Assembly: GCF_009831415.1 (NCBI RefSeq)
Contig: NZ_CP043727.1
Location: forward strand, 1,984,001-2,048,000
Direction: 5' to 3'
Origin: Yersinia canariae
Lineage (GTDB): Bacteria; Pseudomonadota; Gammaproteobacteria; Enterobacterales; Enterobacteriaceae
DNA: 64,000 nucleotides
Under the pieces are notes generated by a model. The model was not told the DNA's origin. It did not search any database and was given only the letters and a program-made list of their open reading frames with translations. How positions within the stretch are numbered: position 1 is the stretch's first letter; each line of letters opens with the position of its first letter. The position numbers and the translations under genes are program-made. Of the stretch, positions 1-8,443 are shown piece after piece.

Positions 1-338
<338 letters not shown>

Positions 339-378
339 AATGATCTTTAATATTTTATAACTCATAAAAGAACTATAT

Positions 379-1392
379 ATGATTAAATATATTGTATCAT
401 TTTCAATTATGACTATCGTTTTCATTACTTTTTTGTTCAGTCGGCTATCTGATTTCGATCTTTCAGGTTACGGGCAGCAACGTATTATATCTTTTAAGCA
501 TCATCAAGATGTCCTGGAGGGGACGTTAATTCTACCTCCCGGTAAGGTTTCGCCGCCGTTCGTGCTTTTAATTCATGGGGATGGGCCTCAGGACCGCTGG
601 TCAGAAGGTGGATATATTCCGTTGGTTAAATTCTTTATATCACAAGGAATTGCTGTGTTTTCGTGGGATAAACCAGGGGTGGGTGAAAGTGCAGGTAACT
701 GGCAGGCACAGACGATGTCAGATCGCGCAGATGAGGCCGTTTTAGCGTTACACAAACTGAGAGAACAGCCAGAACTGAAAAAAAGTCGCGGAGGTTATCT
801 TGGGTTCTCGCAAGCTGGTTGGGTCGTACCGCAGGCTAGCCAACTGGCAACAACTGACTTTGCTGTGCTGATAGGTGCTGCGATAAACTGGCGAAATCAG
901 GGAATATACTATACGGGACAAAGGCTTAAAGCTGAGGGCTATACCATAACTGAAATTCTGGATGCTAAAAAGCACGAAGCAGTGGTTTTTGATCGGCAGT
1001 TTACAGAAGAAGCTGCGATTATCCCTTGTAACTCGCAATGTACGCGACAGAATTTCGAACGCATGAATTCCCAGGCTGATGCGACGAAAGATATTTCAGG
1101 TATACACACTCCGGTTTTAATTCTGATGGGTAAAGATGACCGGAATGTAGACCCTGATGAAACAGTAGCGGTCTGGACCAAGGCACTACCAGCGAGCACA
1201 CCCCGTTGTATCAGGCAATTACCAGGGGCAACTCACGGGCTTTTACGCAGCGGATGGTTTGATTATCAGCTTGCCTCTCAGTGGCCTTTGTGGATACAGG
1301 GATTGTTTCTGTTGTCCGGGAAATACTCATATTCGCCTGGGGCGCTTAATACAGTCTCATCATGGATACTGAACCAGAAATGTGGGGGCTAG
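379..1392 (+). CDS. Exported or membrane-anchored alpha/beta hydrolase
   Basis: 337 residues. Residues 4-20 form a hydrophobic signal or anchor segment, so the enzyme probably acts in the periplasm or at the inner membrane. The rest fits the alpha/beta hydrolase (dienelactone hydrolase/acyl peptidase-like) fold: an oxyanion-type LLIHGDG motif near residue 65, nucleophile elbow GFSQAG with Ser144, an Asp in the VLILMGKDDRNVD strand near 251-260, and a His in GATHGLL near the C-terminus. The substrate cannot be deduced. The gene follows the broken resolvase by 40 bp and has only a weak ribosome-binding site (AAAAGAAC). It appears to be accessory cargo of the icd-linked element. Confidence 0.75.
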   Translation: MIKYIVSFSIMTIVFITFLFSRLSDFDLSGYGQQRIISFKHHQDVLEGTLILPPGKVSPPFVLLIHGDGPQDRWSEGGYIPLVKFFISQGIAVFSWDKPGVGESAGNWQAQTMSDRADEAVLALHKLREQPELKKSRGGYLGFSQAGWVVPQASQLATTDFAVLIGAAINWRNQGIYYTGQRLKAEGYTITEILDAKKHEAVVFDRQFTEEAAIIPCNSQCTRQNFERMNSQADATKDISGIHTPVLILMGKDDRNVDPDETVAVWTKALPASTPRCIRQLPGATHGLLRSGWFDYQLASQWPLWIQGLFLLSGKYSYSPGALNTVSSWILNQKCGG

Positions 1393-1480
1393 ATGTGGAT
1401 TAGATAATGTGTTCCCCGACTTATCTCAAGTTTTCCATGCATAGATAAGACAACTAGTTCTCGCAGTACATACTCATCAA

Positions 1481-1987
1481 CTAGCGTGGACTAATTACTC
1501 GGACGTCTGCAAGTTTCTTATCCCAAAAAGTAAACTCTATGCCGGAGTGAAGATAGGTTATCGTGTGTTCATGCGCTCCAGGCATTGCTCCAAACTCTGA
1601 AACTACACTATCACCTTCTCTCGTTGGGGTTCCATAGGCTTTATATACATCTTGTATAGAGCTATTTTTGCCTATTCCTTTATCGGTTATACCTTCAAAT
1701 GATTTGTATTTTGGAAGTCTGTAATACAGAAAGACCGCGGCTATTTTTCCTTCATTGTTGTACGAAGCATCTATCCCCTTCGTTGGAAGGAGTAGATAAC
1801 CATCTTTCATCACTAAATCTTTTGAAAAGTTTGATGTTGCATGTTCGATGGAATCACCAAGTGAAAGATTTTCTATACCTACACCAGGAGTTATTGTATA
1901 GCTATCATAAGATTGCTTTTGATCTACGACCGAGGTACACCCTAATAGATTTAGGGTGAAGCATAGAAGCAACATTAAGCGAAGCAT
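1481..1987 (-). CDS. Small outer-membrane-type lipoprotein of unknown function
   Basis: 168 residues from the ATG at 1987; an ATG 12 bp upstream gives 172, but the shorter form places GGATGG as ribosome-binding site and starts the signal peptide cleanly. Residues 1-16 are hydrophobic and end in the lipobox LLGC, so Cys17 should be lipidated; Thr at +2 predicts outer-membrane sorting. The mature part has two copies of a Gly-x-Ser/Leu pattern (IENLSLGDSI and IGKNSSIQDVYKAYG), reminiscent of small periplasmic modules that sense or plug other proteins. I do not recognise the family. It lies about 200 bp downstream of a LexA box on the same strand, so SOS induction is possible but unproven. Confidence 0.65.
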   Translation of the reverse strand: MLRLMLLLCFTLNLLGCTSVVDQKQSYDSYTITPGVGIENLSLGDSIEHATSNFSKDLVMKDGYLLLPTKGIDASYNNEGKIAAVFLYYRLPKYKSFEGITDKGIGKNSSIQDVYKAYGTPTREGDSVVSEFGAMPGAHEHTITYLHSGIEFTFWDKKLADVRVISPR

Positions 1988-2193
1988 ATAACCATCCAAA
2001 TCTGAATTTTAGTTGAGCATCATAGAACGAATAAGTTGTAACACAAATACTGGTTATATATCAGGGGGATATTGGCTGATGGGTCACCGGTCTGATAGGG
2101 GGGTGATTTAAGCCTGAAACCAGTCATCTGCACTTTCCCATGTCTCCTGTAAATTCGTCTTTGTGATTGATTGCCATACGAACGCCTTTTATT

Positions 2194-2215
2194 TAACTGT
2201 TCGCATATACAGTAC
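2194..2215. promoter_or_regulatory. LexA (SOS) box inside the accessory segment
   Basis: CTGT-N8-ACAG at 2197-2212, extended to AACTGT...ACAGTA, with the AT-rich centre TCGCATAT. It matches the LexA consensus as well as the umuDC and yebG boxes further on. No intact gene starts right next to it; on the minus strand the nearest ATG opens only a 17-codon frame, and the lipoprotein follows about 200 bp later. Temperate elements often place such a box before an induction gene, which fits the icd scar beside it. Confidence 0.6.
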
Positions 2216-2317
2216 AAAATTCCTTTTAGATTGGGAATAGCTTCTGCAAAACTATTTTTCTTTACTTAATAATCATATGGTTACAATCACTGACTTTATT
2301 TAATAAAACGAAATAAA

Positions 2318-2358
2318 AAAGCCAGAAACCATTTTAAAATCATTTGGTTACTGGCTTT
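2318..2358. terminator. Hairpin at the element end, possible bidirectional terminator
   Basis: AAAGCCAGAAACCA at 2318-2331 pairs with TGGTTACTGGCTTT at 2345-2358 with one mismatch and a 13-nt loop. A-rich and T-rich flanks would give it terminator character on the minus strand. It ends about 11 bp before icd homology begins, so it marks the edge of the element. Confidence 0.5.
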
Positions 2359-2369
2359 GGGTCTATCTA

Positions 2370-2534
2370 CTGCTGCGTCATATGGGCTGGTTCGAAGCGG
2401 CTGATTTAATTATCAAAGGCACAGAAGGCGCAATTCAGGCCAAGACTGTGACCTATGATTTCGAACGCTTGATGGATGGCGCTAAATTGTTGAAATGTAG
2501 TGAATTTGGCGACGCCATTATTCAGAACATGTAA
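2370..2534 (+). pseudogene. icd: Displaced 3' end of isocitrate dehydrogenase gene (attachment-site scar)
   Basis: From about 2370 the frame reads [15 protein letters not shown] and continues through [17 protein letters not shown] to the last residues [10 protein letters not shown] and TAA at 2532-2534. This is the exact C-terminus of enterobacterial NADP-isocitrate dehydrogenase, 54 codons plus stop, with no start or upstream icd coding sequence. Elements such as e14 and phage 21 integrate in the 3' part of icd, supply a replacement end, and leave the original end at the far junction. The fragment keeps an icd-like terminator, so it is most likely the original chromosomal end. A functional icd would lie left of the window. 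Confidence 0.88.
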
Positions 2535-2552
2535 TCGGCAGTTTAAGTAACA

Positions 2553-2585
2553 CCGCACTGAGGCTTCGGCTTCCGTGGTTTTAAT
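2553..2585 (+). terminator. Rho-independent terminator after the icd fragment
   Basis: A stem around a TTCG tetraloop (CACTGAGGC against GCTTCCGTG, one mismatch and one G-T pair) is followed by GGTTTT. It sits 20 bp after the icd stop codon and is the expected native icd terminator. Confidence 0.7.
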
Positions 2586-2935
2586 CCTATCTAAATATCC
2601 CTCACATTCCCTTGTAGCATACTCAGCAATGTAAACAATCCTGTTGCATGGAGTATTGGTTGCGTCTATGCGTCGAATTTCAGATACCGCAATGGCGATG
2701 TAACTACGGGTCTAACCTTACTCGCGGGAAAAGGCACTCGAGGCCTAAGCTGTTAGCTGATTTTTATTCGCACATATCATCATCAATACAATAATATGAA
2801 TAAAATATTGACTGAGCAGGTTAACTCTTTATCCTTTACGGCAAAGTTATTTAGCACATGTCTGTCATTTAATCACCAGAACTCAAGAAATTATAAAAAT
2901 TTTTTATTTTCTCTCTTAAAACAGAGGTTTATATT
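2586..2935. other. Intergenic region, no gene recognised
   Basis: About 350 bp between the icd terminator and the glycosyltransferase. I see no open frame with a start and ribosome-binding site, no tRNA-like fold and no clear repeat. The last 120 bp are AT-rich and presumably hold the glycosyltransferase promoter. Confidence 0.5.
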
Positions 2936-3796
2936 GTGACGAAGGATGTAGAAATCGTTAAAGCACGGCATCCGTTAGATAAGCAGCACATCAAACTGAC
3001 TTATGTAACTCATTTTTACTGTAATCAGGGAAATATGGATTCCGTTGAGTCTTTGTTGAAGGAATATGAATCTTATCCTGATGATATTAAAGATGCTGTC
3101 GAATTTGTCATCGTAGATGATTGTTCACCACTAGAGTACGAAGTAAAAGATTATGACTTGAATTTCACGTGGTTAAGAATAACCACTGATATCCCGTGGA
3201 ATCAGGCTGGCTCTCGCAATCTGGGTGTGACGTACGCTAAATCTGACAAGATAATCATTACCGATTTAGATTGCTTGCTACCGGAAGACACGATGCGTTA
3301 TTTGGTTAATGCTCGTAATCCAGGGCGCTCCCTGTATCGCATCTATCGTACTGATGAAAAAACGGGCAAGGCCTATCGTGGTCATCCGAATTTGTTCTTT
3401 ATGTCTAGAGCTAGATTCTTCAGACTTTATGGCTACGACGAAGAGTTTGCCGGCCATTATGGTTCGGAAGATTATCGTTTTGTGAAGTTCCACAAAGACC
3501 ATGGCTCCACGCCGCGCTATCTGCCTAAGCAATACAGATGTATTGAGCGCAATGTTGATAGAAAGAAAAGCTATCATTCTCTGGATCGTGACTTGACGCA
3601 TAACGCGCCGATTGATGACCGCAAGAAAAATGAAATTGCTCTCTTTGGCGCGGAATATGGTCATAGCCGAATATTCCTTAACTTTAATTGGGAAATCAAG
3701 AAAGTACATTCACGCCCGCCAACAGTGCCTGAACGTAAAGGTTGGTGGCGGCCATTATGGTGGTTCCGTTACCTGTTCCGTTCACTCGCGGCATAA
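2936..3796 (+). CDS. GT-A fold glycosyltransferase, family 2-like
   Basis: 286 residues from a GTG at 2936, preceded by AGAGG at a good distance. The N-terminal half has the GT-A signature: a first strand TYVTHFY, VIVDDCSP near residue 60, and the metal-binding DLDCLLP (DxD-like) near 104-110. The second half has GYDEEFAGHYGSEDYRF, typical of the galactosyltransferase-like C-terminal module where the ED pair helps catalysis. The C-terminus is basic and tryptophan-rich (KGWWRPLWWFRY), suggesting peripheral membrane binding. With a WaaL-type ligase next door, a role in LPS core or another surface glycan is likely. Donor and acceptor sugars cannot be inferred. Confidence 0.8.
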   Translation: MTKDVEIVKARHPLDKQHIKLTYVTHFYCNQGNMDSVESLLKEYESYPDDIKDAVEFVIVDDCSPLEYEVKDYDLNFTWLRITTDIPWNQAGSRNLGVTYAKSDKIIITDLDCLLPEDTMRYLVNARNPGRSLYRIYRTDEKTGKAYRGHPNLFFMSRARFFRLYGYDEEFAGHYGSEDYRFVKFHKDHGSTPRYLPKQYRCIERNVDRKKSYHSLDRDLTHNAPIDDRKKNEIALFGAEYGHSRIFLNFNWEIKKVHSRPPTVPERKGWWRPLWWFRYLFRSLAA

Positions 3797-3820
3797 CTGC
3801 ATTTATCTGAAATGTTTCTC

Positions 3821-3850
3821 ATAGCCAACCGGTATACTCAGGTTGGCTAT
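3821..3850 (+). terminator. Perfect 10-bp hairpin between glycosyltransferase and ligase genes
   Basis: ATAGCCAACC at 3821-3830 pairs fully with GGTTGGCTAT at 3841-3850 over a 10-nt loop. The following sequence (ATTATAG) is only weakly T-rich, so it may attenuate rather than fully stop transcription into the ligase gene. Confidence 0.5.
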
Positions 3851-3930
3851 ATTATAGATTTGGGGCTGCAATATTGGGTACACATATGTCACGCAGCCTC
3901 TCTTGGTTATTAATCTGAAGTGAGTGACTT

Positions 3931-5172
3931 ATGATTTCTCCTGCTACTTTGCCCGGTTCGCCGCCAGTTCATCGATATGTTGGCATCTTGTCTTGCGCAA
4001 CTGCATTCCTGTTAGGTATTGGTCTACCCACTTCTAATTTTATAATGAATTTGTCGATGGTATTGGCTGTTGTCTGTTTACTGCTGAGCCGCGATACCCG
4101 TTATGTGAAGGAATTGGCAAAAAAACCACTGATTTGGTTGCCTGCAGTGATGTTTTTGCTGCTAGCGGTATCTTTACTTTGGTATCACAATCAGTACGGC
4201 AAAGTGATGGTTGGCAAGTATTCAAAGCTGTTGTATATCTTGCCGTTAGCCATGTTTTTTGTCCTTTCCCGCTCACTGGCGAGTTATTTCGCTAAAGGCT
4301 TTTTATTGGCAAATGCCGTTATCTTGCTCGCGAGCTTGTGGGTTGGCGTCCTTCATATGCCATTGGGCCATATTGATCCATTAAATCCGACAGTATTTAA
4401 ATTACAAATAACACATAACTTCTTTATGGCTTTAGCCGCGGTCATATGGCTCTCTTTGGCTTTCCGTAGCCAGGGTTTTAAGCGCTGGGGATATACACTG
4501 CTAGTGTGTATGGCCGTCTATAACATTGTGTTTATGGTGCAGGGCAGAACGGGCTATGTGGCGCTGGCCGCCGCTTTTGGTGTGTGGGGGCTACTGTCGC
4601 TATCAACCCGTCAGCGTTTGGGAATGGTGGTTTGTGCAATTATCGTGGCCACCATCGTGATGATAGTGCCCAATCGCGCCGTGGAACGTCTACAGCTCGG
4701 TGTTAGCGAGATTAAAACTTGTTTGGCTGTGACTGAAGTGGGCGGGGATAAAGCATCCTGTGACAGTTCGATGGGGTTACGCACGGCATTTATGCTTGAA
4801 TCTGTGAAGTTGATAGAGCAGGCTCCTGTTTTGGGACATGGTGCCGGGGGCTTCTGGTTCAATATTTCGCAAGGTGAATATAGTATAAACCCGCATAATG
4901 AATATCTGATGCAAACAGTACAATCTGGCGTAGTTGGCTTAGCCTTATTCCTAGGGTGGATGTGGTGTTATTTCCGTTCAGCCTGGCGTTTACCTACCCA
5001 CACGAGAAATGTATTGGTTGCGTTACTTTGCGCTTATCTGGCCTGCCACCTGTTTAACTCCTTCTTACTGGATTCTTCAGAAGGGCACTTATTTATTATC
5101 CTTACGGCGATTGTGGCCAGTTATTCAGTTCTGCCTCCCAAAGAGTTAATAGAAACAGAACAAAGAGAATAA
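3931..5172 (+). CDS. waaL: O-antigen ligase (WaaL/Wzy_C family)
   Basis: 413 residues, almost entirely hydrophobic with about 10-12 membrane segments and one large periplasmic loop (about 250-330), the usual architecture of inner-membrane ligases that move undecaprenyl-linked glycan onto lipid A-core. The loop carries the ligase motif H[NSQ]x9Gxx[GTY]: His322-Asn, nine residues, Gly, two Val, Gly (HNEYLMQTVQSGVVG). An Arg-rich RTGY near residue 210 is also typical. Y. enterocolitica is known to have more than one WaaL-type ligase for different surface glycans, so this may be one of those paralogues; which one I cannot say. It probably works with the adjacent glycosyltransferase. Confidence 0.8.
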   Translation: MISPATLPGSPPVHRYVGILSCATAFLLGIGLPTSNFIMNLSMVLAVVCLLLSRDTRYVKELAKKPLIWLPAVMFLLLAVSLLWYHNQYGKVMVGKYSKLLYILPLAMFFVLSRSLASYFAKGFLLANAVILLASLWVGVLHMPLGHIDPLNPTVFKLQITHNFFMALAAVIWLSLAFRSQGFKRWGYTLLVCMAVYNIVFMVQGRTGYVALAAAFGVWGLLSLSTRQRLGMVVCAIIVATIVMIVPNRAVERLQLGVSEIKTCLAVTEVGGDKASCDSSMGLRTAFMLESVKLIEQAPVLGHGAGGFWFNISQGEYSINPHNEYLMQTVQSGVVGLALFLGWMWCYFRSAWRLPTHTRNVLVALLCAYLACHLFNSFLLDSSEGHLFIILTAIVASYSVLPPKELIETEQRE

Positions 5173-5209
5173 AGTCGCGGGTGGATAAAAGGCTATTTTA
5201 TATCGTTAG

Positions 5210-5240
5210 ACAGGTGCCCAAAGTGGCACCTGTTTTTTTG
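5210..5240 (+). terminator. Terminator of the ligase gene
   Basis: ACAGGTGCC and GGCACCTGT form a 9-bp stem with a short loop, followed by seven T at 5233-5239. Confidence 0.85.
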
Positions 5241-5241
5241 T

Positions 5242-5418
5242 TTAGTCTAATGTTTCCGGCTGAGGGCCGAAGCCTAAAGTGTTGTATCCCTCTTTGAACC
5301 CAAACAACTCAAGAAACTCATAAGCTGTTGAATACATATGATAGGGCGAAAAAAACATCCAGGCAAAAAGCGATAATAAAATCATAAGGACAACCAGTAG
5401 GATTTTATCCAGCAGCAC
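5242..5418 (-). CDS. Small single-span membrane protein, 58 residues
   Basis: A frame from GTG at 5418 to TAA at 5242 encodes 58 residues. A near-perfect Shine-Dalgarno (AAGGAGG) lies 5 bases before the GTG and decides the start. Residues 4-24 (ILLVVLMILLSLFAWMFF) form one membrane helix; the rest is short, Tyr/Phe-rich and ends QPETLD. It is convergent with the ligase gene and shares its terminator region. I do not recognise the family. The strong ribosome-binding site and clean membrane segment argue that it is real. Confidence 0.6.
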   Translation of the reverse strand: MLLDKILLVVLMILLSLFAWMFFSPYHMYSTAYEFLELFGFKEGYNTLGFGPQPETLD

Positions 5419-5625
5419 TTTTCCTCCTTTTTCATTTGGGCCGATAAACTTGCCTGATTGACCCAGAATGTCAACGGCGCGCTATTGCGTAAAGATAGCT
5501 TAAACCATAATAAACGTATGGGCAGGGTTATCAAATATGATCTTTACCGCGAAAGATTTACTCTGTGCCGTTTTTCGAAATCTATAACCTGCATATTTTC
5601 GTGATTCATGTCGCAAAAACCAGTT

Positions 5626-5637
5626 GTTAACGTTAAC
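5626..5637. promoter_or_regulatory. LacI-type operator, distal copy
   Basis: Perfect 12-bp palindrome GTTAACGTTAAC with the central CG typical of LacI/GalR family sites. An identical copy lies at 5690, 64 bp away centre to centre, about six helical turns. The pair faces cscB and is the expected target of the CscR repressor encoded downstream; looping between the two sites is plausible. Confidence 0.8.
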
Positions 5638-5689
5638 ATTGGTGATTAACATCACGAAACAGACGTGGCAGACCTTTTAAAAACCAGAA

Positions 5690-5701
5690 GTTAACGTTAA
5701 C
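5690..5701. promoter_or_regulatory. LacI-type operator, proximal copy
   Basis: Second copy of the palindrome GTTAACGTTAAC, 31 bp before the cscB start codon, so repressor bound here would block transcription directly. Confidence 0.8.
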
Positions 5702-5732
5702 AATAGGCGTAAATCTTCAACAGGAATTCGCC

Positions 5733-6974
5733 ATGAAACACTCTGCTCGCAATCAATATCTGATTTTAAGTGGCTTACTGTTTACGTTTTTCTTCACTTG
5801 GTCATCAGCGTTTTCTTTATTTTCTATATGGCTGAACCAATATGTAGGATTAAAAGGGGCAGAAACAGGGGCGACTTTCTCTGCTATTGCTATAACGGCG
5901 CTATGTGCACAGCCGCTATATGGAGTGATACAAGATAAGTTAGGGCTTAAAAAACATCTTTTATGGGCTATTGGTATTTTGCTGCTGATCAGTGGCCCTT
6001 TTTTTATTTATATTTATGCCCCTTTATTGCACGTCAATATGCTCGCCGGTGCCGTCGTAGGCGGCTTATATATGGGAATGACTTTCTTTGCAGGCGTTGG
6101 TGCCCTTGAGTCTTATACCGAGCGAGTTAGCCGAATTAGTGGGTTCGAATTTGGTAAGGCTCGGATGTGGGGATCTCTGGGCTGGGCGGGGGCTACCTTC
6201 TTTGCTGGCATGTTGTTTAATATTAATCCTAACATTAATTTCTGGATGGCTTCGGCTTCGGCAGCACTGTTTTTACTGTTGCTGTGGCGGTTGCATGAAG
6301 TTAAAACAGAGGCGATGGGGCAGTTGGAATATGGCAAGAGCAGTGCTCTGACGCTGACTGATACATTGTCATTATTCCGTCTGCCACGTTTCTGGGCCTT
6401 GGTGGTATTTGTGACTGGAGTCAGTGTTTATAACGTATATGACCAGCAATTCCCGGTGTATTTTTCTTCTTTATTTGCCGATCCTCGGCATGGCAATGAG
6501 ATGTACGGTTTCCTTAATTCATTGCAAGTATTCTTAGAAGCTGGCGGCATGTTCCTTGCGCCATTTTTGGTTAATCGCATTGGGGCCAAAAAAGGTTTAT
6601 TGCTGAGTGGATTGATTATGGCCATGCGCATATTTGGCTCAGGATTGGCCCAAGATGCCGCCACTATTTCACTGATGAAACTCTTACATGCAGTCGAGTT
6701 ACCCATTCTACTGATCGCGATGTTTAAGTATATCGCCGCCAATTTCGATCCACGCCTGTCTGCCACGTTATATCTGGTGGGATTTCAGTTTGTTACTCAA
6801 GTGTGTGCCAGCATATTTTCACCGTTGGCCGGTATTGGCTACGACCAGATTGGGTTCGCGGATACCTACATGATAATGGGAGCCATTGTCCTCGGGTTGA
6901 CGATTATTTCCGGCTTTATGCTGCGGGATGAATCGCGAACCGACGATCCTTCTCTGCAATTAACGACTAAGTGA
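5733..6974 (+). CDS. cscB: Sucrose permease, sucrose/H+ symporter of the LacY family
   Basis: 413 residues with 12 predicted membrane segments, the size of E. coli CscB (415). The N-terminus resembles LacY/CscB (FTFFFTWSSAFSLFSIWLNQYVGLKG), and the cytoplasmic loop 2-3 signature appears as GVIQDKLGLKKH near residue 70. It imports unphosphorylated sucrose with a proton. Its stop overlaps the GTG of cscA (GTGA), so the two are translationally coupled. Two LacI-type operators upstream and a divergent family repressor downstream indicate sucrose-induced expression. A raffinose-type permease of the same family is the main alternative, but the invertase partner favours sucrose. Confidence 0.88.
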   Translation: MKHSARNQYLILSGLLFTFFFTWSSAFSLFSIWLNQYVGLKGAETGATFSAIAITALCAQPLYGVIQDKLGLKKHLLWAIGILLLISGPFFIYIYAPLLHVNMLAGAVVGGLYMGMTFFAGVGALESYTERVSRISGFEFGKARMWGSLGWAGATFFAGMLFNINPNINFWMASASAALFLLLLWRLHEVKTEAMGQLEYGKSSALTLTDTLSLFRLPRFWALVVFVTGVSVYNVYDQQFPVYFSSLFADPRHGNEMYGFLNSLQVFLEAGGMFLAPFLVNRIGAKKGLLLSGLIMAMRIFGSGLAQDAATISLMKLLHAVELPILLIAMFKYIAANFDPRLSATLYLVGFQFVTQVCASIFSPLAGIGYDQIGFADTYMIMGAIVLGLTIISGFMLRDESRTDDPSLQLTTK

Positions 6975-8440
6975 GCACTATGAATCCATTAATTGAGCAG
7001 GCAAATGATGCACTGCAAATTTTAGCTTCTCAGGTCTGTCAGAATTTCTATCCCAATTTCCATTTGGCTCCGCCAGCGGGATGGATGAATGACCCTAATG
7101 GGCTGATTTTTTTCAACGGGCAATATCACGCGTTTTATCAGCATCATCCGTATGATGAAAATTGGGGGCCAATGCACTGGGGTCATGCGACCAGCCCCGA
7201 TATGCTGTGTTGGCAGCATCAGCCGATTGCATTAGCACCGGGAGAGTCGTGGGATAAAGACGGCTGTTTTTCCGGCTGTGCGGTCGATGATCATGGTGTG
7301 CTAAGTCTGATTTATACCGGGCATGTTTGGCTTAAGGATGAGGGGGATGACAGTGCCATTCGCGAAGTCCAGTGTCTGGCGACCAGTCAGGACGGCATAC
7401 ATTTTACCAAGCAGGGCGTTGTACTGACCCCTCCTGAGGGCATCATGCATTTTCGTGATCCTAAAGTGTGGTTTGAGGATGATTATTGGTGGATGGTTGT
7501 CGGTGCCCGAGATGCGCGTGATCATGGGGAAGTATTGCTATATCGCGGCATTTCGCTGCAGGAATGGCAATTTATGCATGTTTTGGCGCGCGCAGATGAT
7601 GATATGGGGTATATGTGGGAATGCCCAGATTTCTTCCCATTGGGCGATGAGCGAATCTTGATGTTTTCACCACAGGGCCTGGCTGCGAAGGGTTACCTCA
7701 ATCGCAACTTATTCCAAAGTGGAGTCTTACGTGGAAAATGGCAGCCAGGTGGGGATTTTACGCCATCTCAACCTTTTACTGAGCTGGATCATGGTCATGA
7801 TTTTTATGCGCCGCAATCCCTACTGACTGCTGATGGCCGTCGAGTCATTATTGGATGGATGGATATGTGGCAGTCCCCTATGCCGACCAAAGCTGATAAT
7901 TGGTGTGGTTGCCTGACATTACCACGGGAGTTAAGTCTTGATACTCAAGGCCAGTTATTGATGCAACCAATACGAGAAGTTGAAACATTAAGGCAGTCCA
8001 ATCAGTCACGCCTTCCCGCCACTCGGGTACAAGATAAACACCTTTTGGTGGAAAACTGCCGGAGTATGGAAGTGCAGTTGACGTGGAATACCGTAGCCAG
8101 TCAGGCGGAAAAATATGGTTTGCGGCTGGGTGATAGCCATGGAACTGGGGGGCAAGTATCTGTTTATGTGGATAATCAGGCTAATCGACTCATTCTGGCG
8201 CGATATTATCCGCAGCATGGTTTGACGGGGTATCGCAGTGTGGCTCTGGCTGAGTCGGGATTATTATCATTGCGTGTCTTTATTGATAGCTCATCGATTG
8301 AAGTGTTTATCAATGATGGGCTGGCCTGTATGAGTAGCCGTATCTACCCAACTGAGCATGAGCGCTATCTATCACTGTTTGCCGAGAATGGTCAGGCGGA
8401 ACTGCTGCGCGGTGAATATTGGCATTTAGTGACCCGCTAA
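6971..8440 (+). CDS. cscA: Sucrose hydrolase (invertase), glycoside hydrolase family 32
   Basis: 489 residues from the GTG overlapping the cscB stop; an ATG 9 bp later is an equally plausible start. It closely resembles E. coli CscA. GH32 motifs are intact: WMNDPNG with nucleophile Asp41, FRDP near 161-164 for transition-state stabilisation, and ECPDFF near 218 with the acid/base Glu. A C-terminal beta-sandwich domain follows (SSIEVFINDG). There is no signal peptide, so it splits sucrose in the cytoplasm into glucose and fructose after CscB import. No fructokinase gene (cscK) lies beside it, unlike the E. coli csc cluster, so fructose phosphorylation must come from elsewhere. Confidence 0.93.
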   Translation: MSTMNPLIEQANDALQILASQVCQNFYPNFHLAPPAGWMNDPNGLIFFNGQYHAFYQHHPYDENWGPMHWGHATSPDMLCWQHQPIALAPGESWDKDGCFSGCAVDDHGVLSLIYTGHVWLKDEGDDSAIREVQCLATSQDGIHFTKQGVVLTPPEGIMHFRDPKVWFEDDYWWMVVGARDARDHGEVLLYRGISLQEWQFMHVLARADDDMGYMWECPDFFPLGDERILMFSPQGLAAKGYLNRNLFQSGVLRGKWQPGGDFTPSQPFTELDHGHDFYAPQSLLTADGRRVIIGWMDMWQSPMPTKADNWCGCLTLPRELSLDTQGQLLMQPIREVETLRQSNQSRLPATRVQDKHLLVENCRSMEVQLTWNTVASQAEKYGLRLGDSHGTGGQVSVYVDNQANRLILARYYPQHGLTGYRSVALAESGLLSLRVFIDSSSIEVFINDGLACMSSRIYPTEHERYLSLFAENGQAELLRGEYWHLVTR

Positions 8441-8443
8441 CCT

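Noticed and set aside
2020..2217. 65-codon minus-strand frame overlapping the LexA box
   Set aside because: Its start lies inside the LexA box, with no ribosome-binding site and no protein-like composition; a transcript from the box could not cover the start.
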